Positions 35,073 to 50,000 of a stretch of DNA of 64,000 bases are shown in pieces. The translations under genes were made by a program, and so were the position numbers. The stretch lies in the NCBI RefSeq assembly GCF_963855985.1, contig NC_087093.1, forward strand, positions 9,431,501 through 9,495,500, written 5' to 3'. Under the pieces are notes generated by a model, which was not told the origin of the DNA, did not search any database, and worked only from the letters and a program-made list of their open reading frames with translations. Origin of the DNA: Ostrinia nubilalis (lineage: Eukaryota > Arthropoda > Insecta > Lepidoptera > Crambidae). How positions within the stretch are numbered: the first letter of the stretch is position 1; each line of letters begins with the position of its first letter.

Positions 35073-38000
35073 TCATGTATAGTCAAAACAATTTAAAACA
35101 ATTGTAAGTATTCTATACACTATGAAGATGATCGATGGCGCCGATGTTGGGGCACCTGTAAAAAATATTCAAGTTTACATTATAGATAGGTATTTGCCTA
35201 TTTACACTCCATTTTCAATTTTTAACACCCTTATGTAATTTATGTTCTGCAACTATGAACAGCAAAAATGTGACTTTTAGGGTGAGTTGCACCACCTAAC
35301 TTTGACCGTAACTTTAACGATAACCGGTGTTTTTTGTATTGAGTTTGACAGATTTTTGACGTTTGTCAAAGTTAAAGTAAGATGGTGCAACCCAGCCTTA
35401 ATGTTTTGCGATAAGTTCAGCAATGCGTTTTAAAGTCGGAGAATTAAGATAAAGATAGCACTGTAGGACAACGTTTAACTATTCATCTATTGAATGGCCT
35501 GTTAGCCTAGCGATTTATATACTAACATTCAAACTATTTAGATGAAGCTCCAGACCAATAGTTAAACTACGTTGAGAAGGTTTTGGAATTAATCAAGGTT
35601 CACGTATCTTCTCCTGAATTACATAACCTCTCCAAATGCATATGGAGTAGCCAAATTTTATATTGATTCCATTTTAATAGTGTTTCATATTTATGAGATG
35701 ATAATCCTGGATTCACTGTGGCCTAGCTAATTCAAGTAATAAAAATAAGCAAGTAGACTTATGTAACTCGTAGCCTACAGTAGTTATTTAGTGTAATACA
35801 AATTGAATTCTTGAAGCCATAATATTAATCTCATTCGCTGCACAGTATCCCAAATTAACATTGGATTGTTGATTAAAATACTACCAAAACAAATTCAAGT
35901 AAGAGTAGATTTTTGTAGAGCAATTTTAAGTCACAAATATCTGGATTCAATAATTAAATAATACTTATTAGGTTGTGTTAGGAATTAGCTAACTTGGTTC
36001 TTGATTTTAAAAGTCATTTTGGCATTTACAAAAAATACTAGAACTATTCTGAATTAACCGTATCGTACCTGTCTCTAATTGAAGTATTTATTCATGAACA
36101 ATATGATACAGGTAGGCTGTTCTATGAAATTCGATTAACAAATAATATTATTCTTGAAGTAGTTCTGTAATAAGAAGATATTTAAGCCAAATATTTGTAC
36201 ATGATATCCAATAGGTATTGGCTACTGAATTACTGATGAAAACCACTGTCTTGTTTACATAGCTTATACAGTCGAAATCACATAAGATTTTGCAACATTT
36301 CTGTAGCATAATAACCTCTATTTCAAGTACATAAGATGACACAGTTAGGTTGAGGTGCCATCTTCTCTACAATAAAGTTAACTTACCATTTTCATTTGCT
36401 AGGCGTTCCTGAGGCTTCTCTACTTCAGGAGCTTCTTTATACGCAGTCGGCATCAAGCCTGAAAACCGTATTCTTATTAGTCAGACATATCGGCCGTTTG
36501 GTGTAGTGGTTCGAAACGGACTACTATTCCGGAGGTTGCGGGTTCGATTCCCGCACAGTACAAACATTTGTGTGCATGAACATATTTGTTTGTATTGGAC
36601 TGGGTGTTTTCTATGTATAATGTATGTATTTACAGAAAAAGTAATTAAGGATGTTTATATCTGTTGTCTAGTACCCATAGTACAAGCTTTGCTTAGTTTG
36701 GGACTAGAAGCGCAATGTAAAATGTCCAAGGATACAAGGAAGGATACATATATTTTATTTGTGGCAAAATAGTTCAATTTCACAATTTCACACAGCGCCA
36801 GCTAGCCCCAAAGTAAGCAACTTAATGCTTGTGTTATAGGTACTACTATAGATCGTTTCATCCACGAAGACGCGCCCCACCATTCTTCCGCTAACGTTTG
36901 AGTGTTATTGGTACACGCTAAATTATCCATGAGTGCACTACAATAATGACGCTCGGATTGCTCGGATCAAACTCCTCGCACCCCGTGCTTCCCTCGACCA
37001 AAAGTTGGTGGGGCGCGTCTTCGTGGATGAAACCATCTATACCACGTAAGATGCACTGTATTTAGCTTGTTAAATACAGTTACCAGTTAGCAACACAATA
37101 CTCATATCTAAGCATCATTTTAATTCAAAAACATCTTGTTATCTTTACTTAAATAACTTAATTACGGCTCCGTTCAAATTACTTTTGAATTATGCTTGTG
37201 TATTATACTCGTGTTAATTTGGACCTAGTAATGGAATCGGAATATTTTGGAGCTCATAATTTCTAGAGTTTTGTCCAAAAGAGATGGATGGATGGGAATG
37301 GGATACGTTTAGAGCAGTATACATAATACTCTAGCAATGCATGTAACACTCATCAGATTTTTGGCTAAGTTCAATCATAATTTTGGATTATTGCTAAAAA
37401 GGTATGAACGAAACATTCTCTAAGTACATTCAAATACCTTCATAGTACCTGCCCAGAAATTAATTATATTTAATTAATGGTCGTCCTCTTTTCTTGATCC
37501 TGGCTTGACCCAGTTAGAAACGATTTTACAAAAATAAAAACTACTCTTTTTTATTAAGTCTCAATTTTACACACTATTTACAATCTCAAAACATTTTCTC
37601 AGAGGCCTAATTTGTATTAATCTTGTTTTCAATTAGTAACAAGTAAGTTGTTTCGACGCGGCCGATCTGTTAATCCAGTTAGTAAAGGACATTGCCAGAA
37701 ACCGCCTAAAAACCGCCCAAAAACATTAACCCATCATAATTATTTTCTATTTTTTTTAATACATTAAGCACCCTTTCATTCTAATGGACACTTAAGCATT
37801 GAAAAATTAAATAAATAAGTCTTTTAACGTTTATTCTATAATACTATTACAACTTCCGGACGTTTTGGTGCGTGGCATGGTCTAAAACCTATCAAGTTCC
37901 ATAATTTTTGCCGATAAAATCTGTACGAGGCATTACCGTACTTTATTGCTGGGAGTCCATGTATAGTGATATTCCTGCGGCCATCATAGACAATAAAATA

Positions 38001-41000
38001 TCGATTTTGAAAATAAAATAAATCGATTAAACTGCTTTGAAGACTAGATTTGCGTTAAAAGCTAAAAAGATATTGACACTATTACAAGAAGCTATCTATG
38101 CCCGACCAGGAACATAAAAACCCTCGCCATGTTGCGGAAAACTAATGGTACTAATTTCTTTTAATGGCAACAGTAACTGTAAACTTCATTGACATGTCAC
38201 CTTGCATATCAGTCTATTGCTGTCAAAGTGTAAACAAACTTTATTTTAAATGCGCGCAATTGATTTTGTGAATTAAATTGCTAAAATCTTTTTATAGTCA
38301 TGAAAGAAAAGTGGTTCACAATGTGTTAAAGTATTTGTCGAAGAGAAATACTAAGGGTTCGGACAATATTTTCATTGAATAATTTTTCCGACAAGGGTGT
38401 CAAATTGACTATAGTTCCAAAATACTGGACTGTCCTGTCGATGACATTGACAGTGAGGCGCCACCGTCAATACCGGATCGCTGGTTCAGATTTTTGCCAT
38501 GTTGGAAACCATATAGTTGAACGATGGTAGCGCCCCCCTGTCATTGAGTTTGGCGGGACAGTTCAGCGTGGGTCATCTATAACATGTTTATCGTATAGTA
38601 CAGTCCACTATGAAAATTAGCTGTTGTTTGTTTCAACTACCTATTTTAAAGTTTTTTGTCACTTTCTAAGTGTTGAATTATATGGAATTGGGAAAGAAGT
38701 ACCGAGTTTTAAGCGTTCATGAGCAGACATTGCAGTTGAATATTCAAGTTCTGAATTTGATTATTGATGAATAATAAAATAAATCCTACTAGCTCGATTG
38801 ATGTTTTCATTTAATTTATTTAAATCAGGTTACCTATAATAATATTTTTTCGTTAATTTATGAAAATATCAAATTAGCCCGTAATCCTGAATCCTGATAC
38901 ATAAAGTTAGCCTATTAATTTAACACAGGTACGACTGTACTCAGTGTTGCACTATCAAATGCAATTGACGCGCCTCTATGCCAGGGTTTTTATGTTCCTG
39001 GTCAGGCTATAAAGTGTCCAACTGGTCGAAGGTCGTAAATAAAATAAAAATAATTAGGACCATAAACTGATATTCATGGTATCATAACTGTAAAAGTGTC
39101 AGAATCCGATGTTGAATCCAATGCCAGTTGAAGTGTGAGAAACATATATCAACCTAGTATAGTTGCCAGTCTCTCATAATCTATGCCAATGAGGGTTTTC
39201 GCGATTGAAAAATCCGCCAGATGGCAATACGTAGACGTGAGGTCCAAATGCTGCATGATTGGTTATTTTTGACATGACATTGACAGATATCCACCAATCA
39301 TGCAGCATTTGGACCTCGCGTCTACGTATTGCCATCTCGCGGATTTTTCAATCGCGAAAACCCTCATTCATAGCACATGTATAATAATAGACCAAATGAA
39401 CTTTTATAGATTGTGAAAGAGAAGATAAAGATTTTATTATTTTATTAAAATCTTGCCACGAGGTAGTTTTTCAGTAGAAACCAGGATTGGATAATCGATT
39501 ATATCCTTGTGAATCGTTTTAATAAATTGTCATTTTACTTTTTCAATTAAAACTTTTTCAATCCCTAGTCTTGTCAAACTGTCATATAGATGACCCACGC
39601 TGAACTGTCCCACCAAACTCAATGACAGGGGGGCGCTACCATCGGTCAACTATATGGTTTCCAACATGGCAAAAATCGGAACCAGCGATCCGGTATTGAC
39701 GGTGGCGCCCCACTTTCAATGTCATGCATAGGACAGTTCAGTATTTTGGAACTATAATGTCAACAAATTATAAATGTCACGTCAGTTGACTCAATTTCAG
39801 TCTTCTGTGCGTTTATTGTATTTTTATTTCAATGAAATAGTGCTAAAGGGTTAGTACTAAAAGTGAAAGCCTTTTTCAGAAAGAAAACCAATGTGGTGCC
39901 CTTATTATTCATACTGTTTGAAAGTTACAAGTCAGTGATACAGAGTTGCCGACATTATAACTCCGTAGTGATACCATACCAAAGAAGTAGTTTTCCTAAA
40001 CACTTGTGTTATTTTTATATGTGATCAAATAAAAAGGATTAATTCTACTGCTCAAATGGAATAACTTATCCCAAGAGACCGAATATAAAAAAAAACCTCT
40101 CCATAGAAATTATCACCATCACGAGGATGTGAATTTTTTTGAGAATTTGATATTGGTCCTGTAAGAAAAGTAGTTGTATTTCAGTAGTAGAATCAACCCT
40201 TCTTGTTTCATCAGCAAGAGTAACTATAAAAACGCCATGTAGGTAGGTATTATTAAGCTGAAGAGTTTGTTTAGTGTCAAAGACTGTCACACAGTGTAAC
40301 TTAAATTGGCATATTATGATAATGAACATAAAAACTTAAATAAATATTTTTGTTAATATTTTTTCTATTTATTTATTTTCCCAAAGCTTCACAGTGACAG
40401 CTGAAACAGCAATACTGTTGTAAAACTAAACTTGGAACAAACTGTTACAAATATTTTACAAATTAAAATAAAACCGCATGTTGCTTTACTTTCTCGTATA
40501 GGTAATAAATGTAATTAATGGCTAGATTATTAATGTTACTTTGTTACCCTCAATAGTGAGGAGATCTTATAAAATGGTAACCCTGATTTTCATTGTCATT
40601 CAAGTGCTCTTTCTTCGCATAGGCTTCTGTGATTTGGCCAAGGGCCACACACATTGCGATAACATTATGCGACATTGATTTGACAGCAGCGGAGTGAAGT
40701 CTTGCAACTATGCAAAATGATACCCTGTAATCGTAGCGCATATAGACATAGACGGGGCGGGGCACATAGCTCGTAGAGCTGATGGCCGCTGGGGCAGGAA
40801 AGTTCTTGAGTGGCGACCACGAGCCGAAAGACGTAGCGTGGGCAGGCCTCCCACTAGGTGGACCGACGATCTGGTGAAGGTCGCGGGAGGTGCCTGTATG
40901 CGAGCGGTGCAGGATCGGTCTTCGTGGAAATCCTTGGGGGAGGCCTTTGTCCAGCAGTGGACGTCTTTTCGGCTGAAACGAACGAACGAACGATACATAT

Positions 41001-44000
41001 TACCACTATTTACCAGACATTACTATTTATTGCATACTCGCCGGATTACACGTAGGAGCACGCGCGTTACAGCTTCGGCCTTGCATTATTATAAGATCTT
41101 GTTCCGCCCTTTTACGAACTTCCTCCGTGAGGATATCCCCGCCGAATTCTATGATGAACCTATCAAAAGTCATATTCTGCAATGTCAACCCACCACAAGG
41201 TGGACCGACGACCTGATTAAGGTAGCGGGAAGGCGCTGGATGCAGGCCGCTACCAACCGTGCGATGTGGAAGTCATTGGGGGAGGCCTATGTTCAGTAGT
41301 GGACGTCCTGTGGCTGAAATGATGATGATGATGATGAAATGAATGAAAATGACAAATCTTCGAACGTGTATAATACCGTGCCAAAGTAATCATATAATTT
41401 TGGCACCTTAATAACTATTGCCGTTTTTGTTGTAAAGATCATGCAGCGCTACTTGCGGATATTATTGGAAAGAAAACTATGTGGGCTCTAGATCTGAAGC
41501 CGCTTTAACTAACACGAAGTGCTCATACAATGCGGCGTATTTTCTTCCAGTCTTTAGTCAGGACTTTAGTCGAATTAAAACTCCGGTTGAACGTGATATA
41601 GCCGCACTAGAATACGATGCTTTTTTGCATAATCGCAAGATTTCGTTCCGGTGTCGACCGAATGTTATCATGATGTATGTGGCCCAGGGGTTACCGTAGC
41701 CGCTAAGGTTTGAAACTTCTTGCTTAAAATATTGTAGTCTTTGGCATAGACTACGACGGTAGTCATGGAGATAGGAGTTTGTTATCTCGTGTCAGATGTA
41801 AATGGTGAAAAGAAAACTCATGATTCGTGTTATTTTTATGCAATATGTAGGTATTTTATAAAAGTGGAACCCCGAGTGATCTCCAAAACCCATTCTATTA
41901 TTATATACGATTCGGCTTCGATATCTATAATACAATAGGAGTTTATTTCATGTGTCAGATGACAAGGGTGGAAACAACCTATGATTCATGTTGTTTATTT
42001 ACGTGCAATATGTGGGCATATTATAAAAGTGGAATGCCGAGTTGTATTTCTAAAACTTGTTCTATTATTTTATACTATTTGGCTGCGACTCGGCGTGACG
42101 ACAATACAAAACATTTTTCGCGAATCGGTGTTCATACATTCACACAATACATTAGACGCCATGTTGTCATAAACGACATACCTATTATAAAATCGCTGTG
42201 ATTTAATATTCTTAATCATTAATTTTATGGCAAGTGTCCATCAGGAATCATTGTTCTTACACACAGAATCGTATTATTTCGCTTTCGGGTAGTAATATGT
42301 CAAAATTGTTGGTTTTTAGGCGAACAATGTATGGAGAACGAACATTGTCCTTTGATAAGCAAGCAGATTACTAATTTGGTCTATTTCTGCCGCGGCCGTG
42401 CAAGCGAAATCCTAATTAATACGGATTACGTAAATAACTAAATTTCTAATTGCTTTTTGCGACTAAGTATTTGACTGAATCAGGACCTGACCTGATGGTT
42501 TGTTGGCCGAATATAAGCCAGTTGTTTTGGGTTCTAATTCCGCTGGCAAACGTTAGTTTGACGCGAACATAATCATTTATTTATTAAAGTATAGCTATCC
42601 GTACCTACCTATCTAGTCACCATCCATGGTACATACAAGCTCTACTTAATTTGGGAGTAACTGTAGGTAATATTATTAGTATTTAGGAGTAATCGTTTTA
42701 AAACATCATCATAAGGCTACAGTTGTTGGTTAATACGTTTCAGCTTTAAACCTTGTCTTCAACTTGTCGCATTCAATTTTAAAATCTGTAATCATCTATA
42801 TTTATTAAAAAGCATTCCTTTTCCTGTGAAGCCCTAGTAAAGAAACAAAATTGCTTTTTTTCTGAACTACAGTCAATAAACCCATAAAAACCTCCGCGGT
42901 CGCTGCTATCGGGACAATGAATCACTATTGCATGCACCTCGTAAACTGAATCATACCTGGATGATATATCGTAGTTAGGTTAACAGTGTAGTTAGTGGAC
43001 GGGAGACTAAGGACGCAAACGAACTCCTCCCAGGGCGTCGCCACGTCATCGTCGTGCACCACCGCCTGCGTCTCCACGGTGTACAGACCCCACGAGTCCA
43101 TTCTCATGTCTGTCACGGCCTGACTCAAAGCCTTTCTGAAAAACAAAATTGCCCTCCTCGTAATTGCACAAAGGTTTCCGCCAACTCAAACAAGCGGTGA
43201 GTGATCATTTATAAAAGTACTCCGGAAAACTTAAATGCGAACACGATATGTGTCTCCCGAATTTATTTCGCTAACTATAAATCAATATTTGCAATTCAAC
43301 GCAATTAATGCAATCAAATGGACCGTTTTAAAATGTCGTTGTTAGTTTACCAAAATAGTCAGCTTAATTAGTAGCGATTCAATAAATACCGTTATCCGGC
43401 TTACAGTGAATTGATTACACAATTTCCAGTAATGGCAGCAATTCTTTTGACTATTTCCTAAATTACCTGAGCTGGCTGCCAAGTAGATGCTAGATCTTTT
43501 GCTATCTGTACCATTCGAACATGTTTTATGCCAGCGAAGATTGTAAAAGAGAATTGTAGCGTTTCGCTACCGCATATTCTAAATTATTTTTTGATAAGAA
43601 TAGAAAATGTTTAACTCTGCTGCAACTTCGAAGCAAGCACAAAATAATTCGATGTGAATTTGTATCTGAATTTTAAAACGTAAATTTTTGGAATAGGAAT
43701 TTCTTACCCCTGTGACAAAATAGTCATCACTGGTCGTGGGTACAAATCTGCAGCGACACAAATAAGTGTGACCAGAAACACATATTTCTTTTCTTGAATA
43801 AAACTAAATCTCTTGCCGGTACCTGAAAGGTAAGGTCAAAATCAATAGAATAATAATCACTAATTCAAAATTTAAGTGCCTAAAACAATTTTGTTGTCCA
43901 CGCTCTGAGTATCAATTTCTAGTTGCCAAGGAAACCCTCTTCAAGACAAGGTCAAACACGAGTATAATCCTAAAATAATTTATATCTTACATTATTTGCG

Positions 44001-47000
44001 TAGTTCCTTGAATTTCTAATGATCTCAAATTCGTAAAATAAACGATGTAACAATATTAAACGCTCTGGAGCTCCTTAACACCAAGTAGGCATTGTCTTGA
44101 CTGATGTATGGATAATTACTTTTCACACCCTAGAGCACTTTTGACGAAGTCGCGAGTAGAAATGACAATGTGTTTTTGTTAATTGTATAGAAAGTGTAAC
44201 GCAATATCATTTACCTTAAGAAAATAACTAAGAATCGTGTCTATCTACTCAGGGAAATCTAAAAGAAACGACTGCAAAACAATCTGCGATTTTTTAGATT
44301 TGTTTAATAATCTTAGCTTTCACTTGATCTCTGAACCTGGTTGTATTTATTAAAGTAACCACTAAGGAAGCAAAGAAAAGCGCCCATCTTAATCCATTTT
44401 ACTTATCGCAGATTAACTGAGAGCTATTTTTTGAAAATAACAGCCGGATTAAATCCGGTTCAGAAAAACTTTGCCGTATTTGTAGAACGTTTTTACAAAA
44501 TTAATTAAGCGCTAGCACTTTTAAAAGTAACCTTATGCTAAAGCATTGGGATTCACACAAACAATAAATTGCTACTTACGAGTACCTACAGCTATCGTTA
44601 TTAGCTAACGTGGTGAACAAACCTCAAAAATCTGTCAAACTCCATACAAAAAACACCGCTTAACGTTATAGTCACGGTTAAAGTTAAATGTTGCAACTCA
44701 GACTAAATGTTATTTTGATTGCCGAAGCCCTACTTTGGTAAACGATTTCTACGCTATCTCACAAACAGTTATTTCACATCATAAGAAATACTATTAATGT
44801 AAAATACTATGTGTTGTTTCACTATTAGCTTCCTGTGTCCGTAACCAATTGCCCGTGTAAGGCGCGCTTCTTCCGGTAGCAGCTATTTCAGACTTAAGCG
44901 TGGGTCTTGAGTAGGAGTTGATGGGCAAAGGGCGGAAGGCACAGAGCTAACTCGTTCAATCTACCTGCTTTATATTTATTAGGTTATTTTTATTTGAGTA
45001 GTAGTACCTAAGAAGACACATTTCTCTGCTCTTCTCACTAAACCCTCATACTGAATAGCTTTAGAGTTTCAAGCTCAATATTAGGTTTTTAAGCTAATCA
45101 TTTCGTTTGAAAATACACCTACTTTAAAATCCATTTAAATATTTTAAATTCACAATAAAAGGTGTCGCTGTACATTTCAGATACTTTAATATTTGAATAC
45201 TGAATAATAAAAATATAGGTAGGTAGGTAAGTATAAAATCAAATTATTTAAATATGTAGTTAAGAGGTGGGTCACAAGAGACGATATAAAATTAAACAAC
45301 TTATCGCTCTTAATCAACCTAAATTACGATGAATATTATTCGTATTTCAGACCACATGTACAGTGTCAGCCTAAATGACAGAACTAACCGACAGAACAAG
45401 CAATATACATATAATAATAATAATAAGTTCGCAAGTTCCTTCAAAGCGAACTAACCCAATAAGCCACAAAAAACTGCTCACTTGGCTTCGGCCCGTGAAC
45501 GACATTAAACCGGATTCCAGCAGAAAAACTTAACAATAATTGAACACAAACAAACGAATAATAATAATAATAAGTAAATTAAGTATACCAATCTTTAAGA
45601 CGGAGATAAATATAATCTTAAAAATAAAAATAAAAAATAAAAATAACATGATTTATTTCTTGAAACAGAATACAGAAAATTTATACAGTATTGTTTGTTG
45701 GTTGTGTAATGTTAAACTTACTATAAACTAGCATGGATCTGGTTTGTCGGTCTTCCTCCAAAAATGTAGAGACGACACACGTGTAGTTTCCACTCAGATC
45801 CGTGGTGGGTCTCAATATTTTAATGGCTCGGTACGCTTGCAATGGCTCCTCTGTAACAATAACAGAACTTTTTACTGCAAAATTAAATTATAATATCCAT
45901 GAAAAACCTACTATCAATACGTAAAAAAAATGCGATAAAGCCCATAAAAGTGAATTTTGCTTTTAAGTTTTAACATGCTTTTATAGTTTACGAAAATTAA
46001 TTAACTATCAGCACTTTTGTTAACTAACTTTAAAAAACTTGTATTTTACAATATCCTATGTGTAAGCTTTATAAAATTTCTTGGAAAATTCATAAATGGT
46101 TTACAAGCACAAATTGGCTTTGGCTGAAACTCAATAGGTCGCGTGGATGTGACATGGGACGTGTAGGTCTACTGAAATTAATGTCAATGAAAGGGAATAA
46201 TATACTCGAAACACTCGTAGTTAATAATCTTCTCACAAGGTAAGTTAGAGTTTAGGGCACACGTGTAATAAAGAAGTAAGTACATACATACACAGATAAA
46301 AAAAAACTAAATGTTGAAAGTTTACGCCCGTATTCACAAACATTACTATGAGGTATCACAGTGCGCGTGGACGTACAGGGTGACACACGAACCAATCACA
46401 GAGCTCTATTCAACGCTGGGCCTTCGATTTGCTGCTTCACTTACTTAAGTAAGCGTCGTTTGTGAATACGGGCGTTAATCTCTTCGATAAATAAACAGGA
46501 GTTTAAAAAGGCATTTTTATTGGCAATTCCACAGATTCTCCTAATATTCATCTTCTATTTTGTAGGACTTACCAGAGATCCTAAAATTCAAGTCAACTTT
46601 TCCTTTCAGCAGGCCAATGACCTGCGGGCGCATGGGCGGTATCCACTGGTAGACCAGGTTGGCGGACCCGTTGAAGAACCACTTCATGACCAGACCAGGC
46701 GCGGGGCTTAGCTGTCCGGTGCTGTACTCGCAGTCCAAGATTACATAGTTCGTCCCCACTTCCACCAGAGCTGGCACTTCTATCCGGGTTATGTTCACTG
46801 CCACGCATTCTGTGAGGAGAAAATACATGATAAAAAAACTCATAAAACTGCTTTATTTTTACAAATAGGCTTTTAAAAAGCACTTACACGTCCCAGTATT
46901 AACTCTACCACTGCTTCGGGACAATAAATGGGCCCGTGCTGAGAAAAGGCAGCGCAAGAAACTCAGTCATTATTGTCAGCCTTCTTTTTTCAAGAATAAA

Positions 47001-50000
47001 TTTATTGATTTTAGGGCTACTATAAAGACATGAAAGCTCAAAATTCATTAGAGAAAATCGTTTTTAAGGTAGTCAGGTTGACGATAGTAGGGGAGACCGA
47101 GGAGAGTTGTGACATTTTCGATTTTTGGAAACCTATTAACTATCAGCGAGCTCAGAACAACGCGTATTTGTTTGCTTGAACTAAAAAACGCACACTGTTA
47201 CGAGCTCGCTAGTAGATAGTTGTTCTAAATAATTGACAATGTCGTAACTCTCTTCTGTCACCTGTTAAACTCACCTTGGTCTCCCCTACAAGACTGGTAA
47301 GAAAAGGTTTTTCCTTAAGGTATTATACACAAACAAGCCACGATCACTTACTAATAGGCAACGTTTAGTAACTTTAGACGAACGACTTGCGCCTGGTTTC
47401 TTGGAACCAATAGCAAGGATCTGATAATACGCAATTGGAGCATGTTTACGAGTAAATGTACGTGTATACTCAAGTAGCAATGCTACTGTGGCGTATACAG
47501 GGTAGAAACGATAAGTGATCTCACTAGATTTTCTAAACTACACAACCTGTTATTGATACCGTTTCATAGAACTCATGAAGCACTTTCAGGATCAGTGACT
47601 AGTTTGTTGATGTCTATGTTAAAGTTTAGAAATTATTGAGTGAGATCATTTATCGTTTTCACCTTGTAGATATCTAAGCAACACTCGTAGACAAATCGAA
47701 TGTGTAAATATCATTATTTTGTCATTATTTTACCTATTCATAATGTTCGTTTAAAATCAAATAACCTACTCGTTAACCTTGTTTATCAGCTTGCTGTATT
47801 GACCCGTGAAACGAGTTGTTTTAAGAAACCAAACATTCAGATAGCGTAGAGTTTTTGCGTTCAATATGTAAGCAGTAAAGGTTATTAGCAAACACGATTA
47901 ACTCTAAGAAAATACGAATAGCTGTTTTTATAAGTCTGTATTGATATTTGGTTTTCTGTATCTAATATACATAATGATATACAGTGCGAAGATTATATTA
48001 GTTACATGAAACCATATTCACCCACACTGAGATGACGTCATGTATGTACCTACCCTACTCCCTTCGAGATGACCTTTCGTTCAACACGTTATTGTTATGC
48101 TTTAAACATTAGTGGTAGGCTATTAATTACTAAGGGTCAGTTTCATCGCCGGTTTTGATAAGTTTCAGATAGTTATCTAACAGATAAGTGCTTAATAAGC
48201 TCTCAGGAAGTTATCAGCAAGGTGAAACAGACCCTAGATATAATGAGTTTGGTGTAACTTCTACTAAGTAACTTATAATAATGTCAAAATGTATTGTGAT
48301 TATAGCAAAGAGTTTTATGCGTACAAAAATGATATTTATCTCTCGCATAGTACTTCATGAATAATACATTGTTGTCGTACTACTAACAATAATATGGTTA
48401 TGAGCTTTCAAGGAGATTGAAATGGTGCTTTAATCTGAATAAATGCTAGATCCACAATAAATTGTACTTCCATTTCTTTGCTTATTGGTTAATAAATAGT
48501 ACCCATGGATTTACGTATAAAGGATAAAACCCTCATAATAATATTAGGTGGACTGACGATCTGGTGAAAGTCGCGGGAGGTGCCTGGCGCAGGACCGGCC
48601 ATTTTGGAAAACCTTGGGGGAAGCCTTTGTCCAGCAGTGGAGGTCATTTGGCTGAAACGAACGAACGAATATTACGAACTATAATGAAGAGTTATACAAT
48701 GTGTAACACGTTATTGTAACACAATAATAGTTCGCGAGAAATTGGGCAGTTTGGTTCTACAAACTGTAAGGGTAGGAAAGTAATACTCTATATTGTTTTC
48801 TGTAGTTAAAATAGATGTTCCAACCACACAGTTCACTTAGTTTGGGTTTTCCATAGTGCATGTTAAAGTTGGAGATCGTTTAAAATGTAATATTGTGGTT
48901 CATGTGTCCATTCTGCCCTCATTCACAAATAATGCTTGCTTAAGGGAAGCAGCAAATCGAACGCACAGCGTTGAATAGAGCTCTGTGATTGATTCGTTTG
49001 TCACCCTGTACGTCCACGCGTACTGTGAGACCTCCATAGTAATGTTTATGAATACGGGCGTAATACTCGTATAACATGACAGATTCATAACATAGTCAAC
49101 TTTTTTTGTAGAAATTAATCTTGAAGGGAGTAAAATAGGGGAGGGGAGTATTACGGAGAATAAGTCATACCTAGGAAGCGAAGCCACGTGTAAAAGCTAG
49201 TGTAACGTTTAGGTACTTAAAAACGAGCCAAAACTGAGCAAAGATAATATAAATCAAAATACTACGAAGAAAATATAACGTATCTACCTACTTATACAGG
49301 ATTTAGAGGACAGATTGGGAAAAATCTTAAGCTCTGAGTGCAGATCAAGCTTCTTAGTTGAAATCCAATTTCCTCTTGGAGACGTCTCTCTAAATTTAAT
49401 AAAAATGTTTAGCGAAACTGTGTAAGCTCTATTTGCATTTAAATGTGTCGATTTTTTAAAACTTGTAGCATGGTCCAGTGCAGGTTTCCGCGAAAGCCAC
49501 GTGGAAAATTTAAAGTAAGTTAAAATTTAATTTATAAATGAAACAAGTTCATTGTTCCAGTCATGTGTCATTTACGAAGTAAATTTGACAGCTCGTAATT
49601 ACAGCACGTTTCGTAAAGCTTCATGTAAAGCTACATTAATACAAAAACGTATTACCACAGAATAATAATAAGTATGGTATTACCGTTTGCCTCCTGTCCC
49701 GTAAAATAGAATGGACAAAAATTTCTTTAACACAGAACCTATAACCTATAGAACACATTCTACTTACTTATAAGTATAACCTAACCACTTCTGTAAATTA
49801 CTAAAGGTAACATAAACTTAAAGGTAGACTAAAATATATCTCAACTTAGTTAACTAAAACAAACTGGACGCCGATATTTTGTACGTAATTTAATTTAGAT
49901 CGTTTCTAGTTTTCTAATATGATTCCCTAAATTAAGCTTTCTGGTATACATGTTCAGGAGCTTTAACTGAAACCAAAATACCCTTTTGACACGAATGTTC

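Noticed and set aside
36490..36562. tRNA gene suggested by A- and B-boxes (also at 58,272 and 63,135)
   Set aside because: The acceptor stem does not pair, and the same SINE body follows each head, so these are SINE promoters.
38410..39756. A single 1.35-kb transposon with 172-bp inverted ends
   Set aside because: Each arm is itself a MITE with its own inverted ends, and the span cuts through another element's border, so two separate insertions fit better.
41481..41699. 72-aa frame with an [10 protein letters not shown] motif
   Set aside because: Looks protein-like, but no family was recognised, no splice borders fit and it lies in an intron on the other strand; kept only as a remark.
43579..43761. 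60-aa minus-strand frame ([10 protein letters not shown]) as a separate gene
   Set aside because: It overlaps exon 4 of the Ig gene in another frame. The Ig frame fits splice phases and has the expected Cys.
46593..46883. 96-aa minus-strand frame overlapping the first Ig exon
   Set aside because: An out-of-frame reading of exon 2 and its flanking intron.
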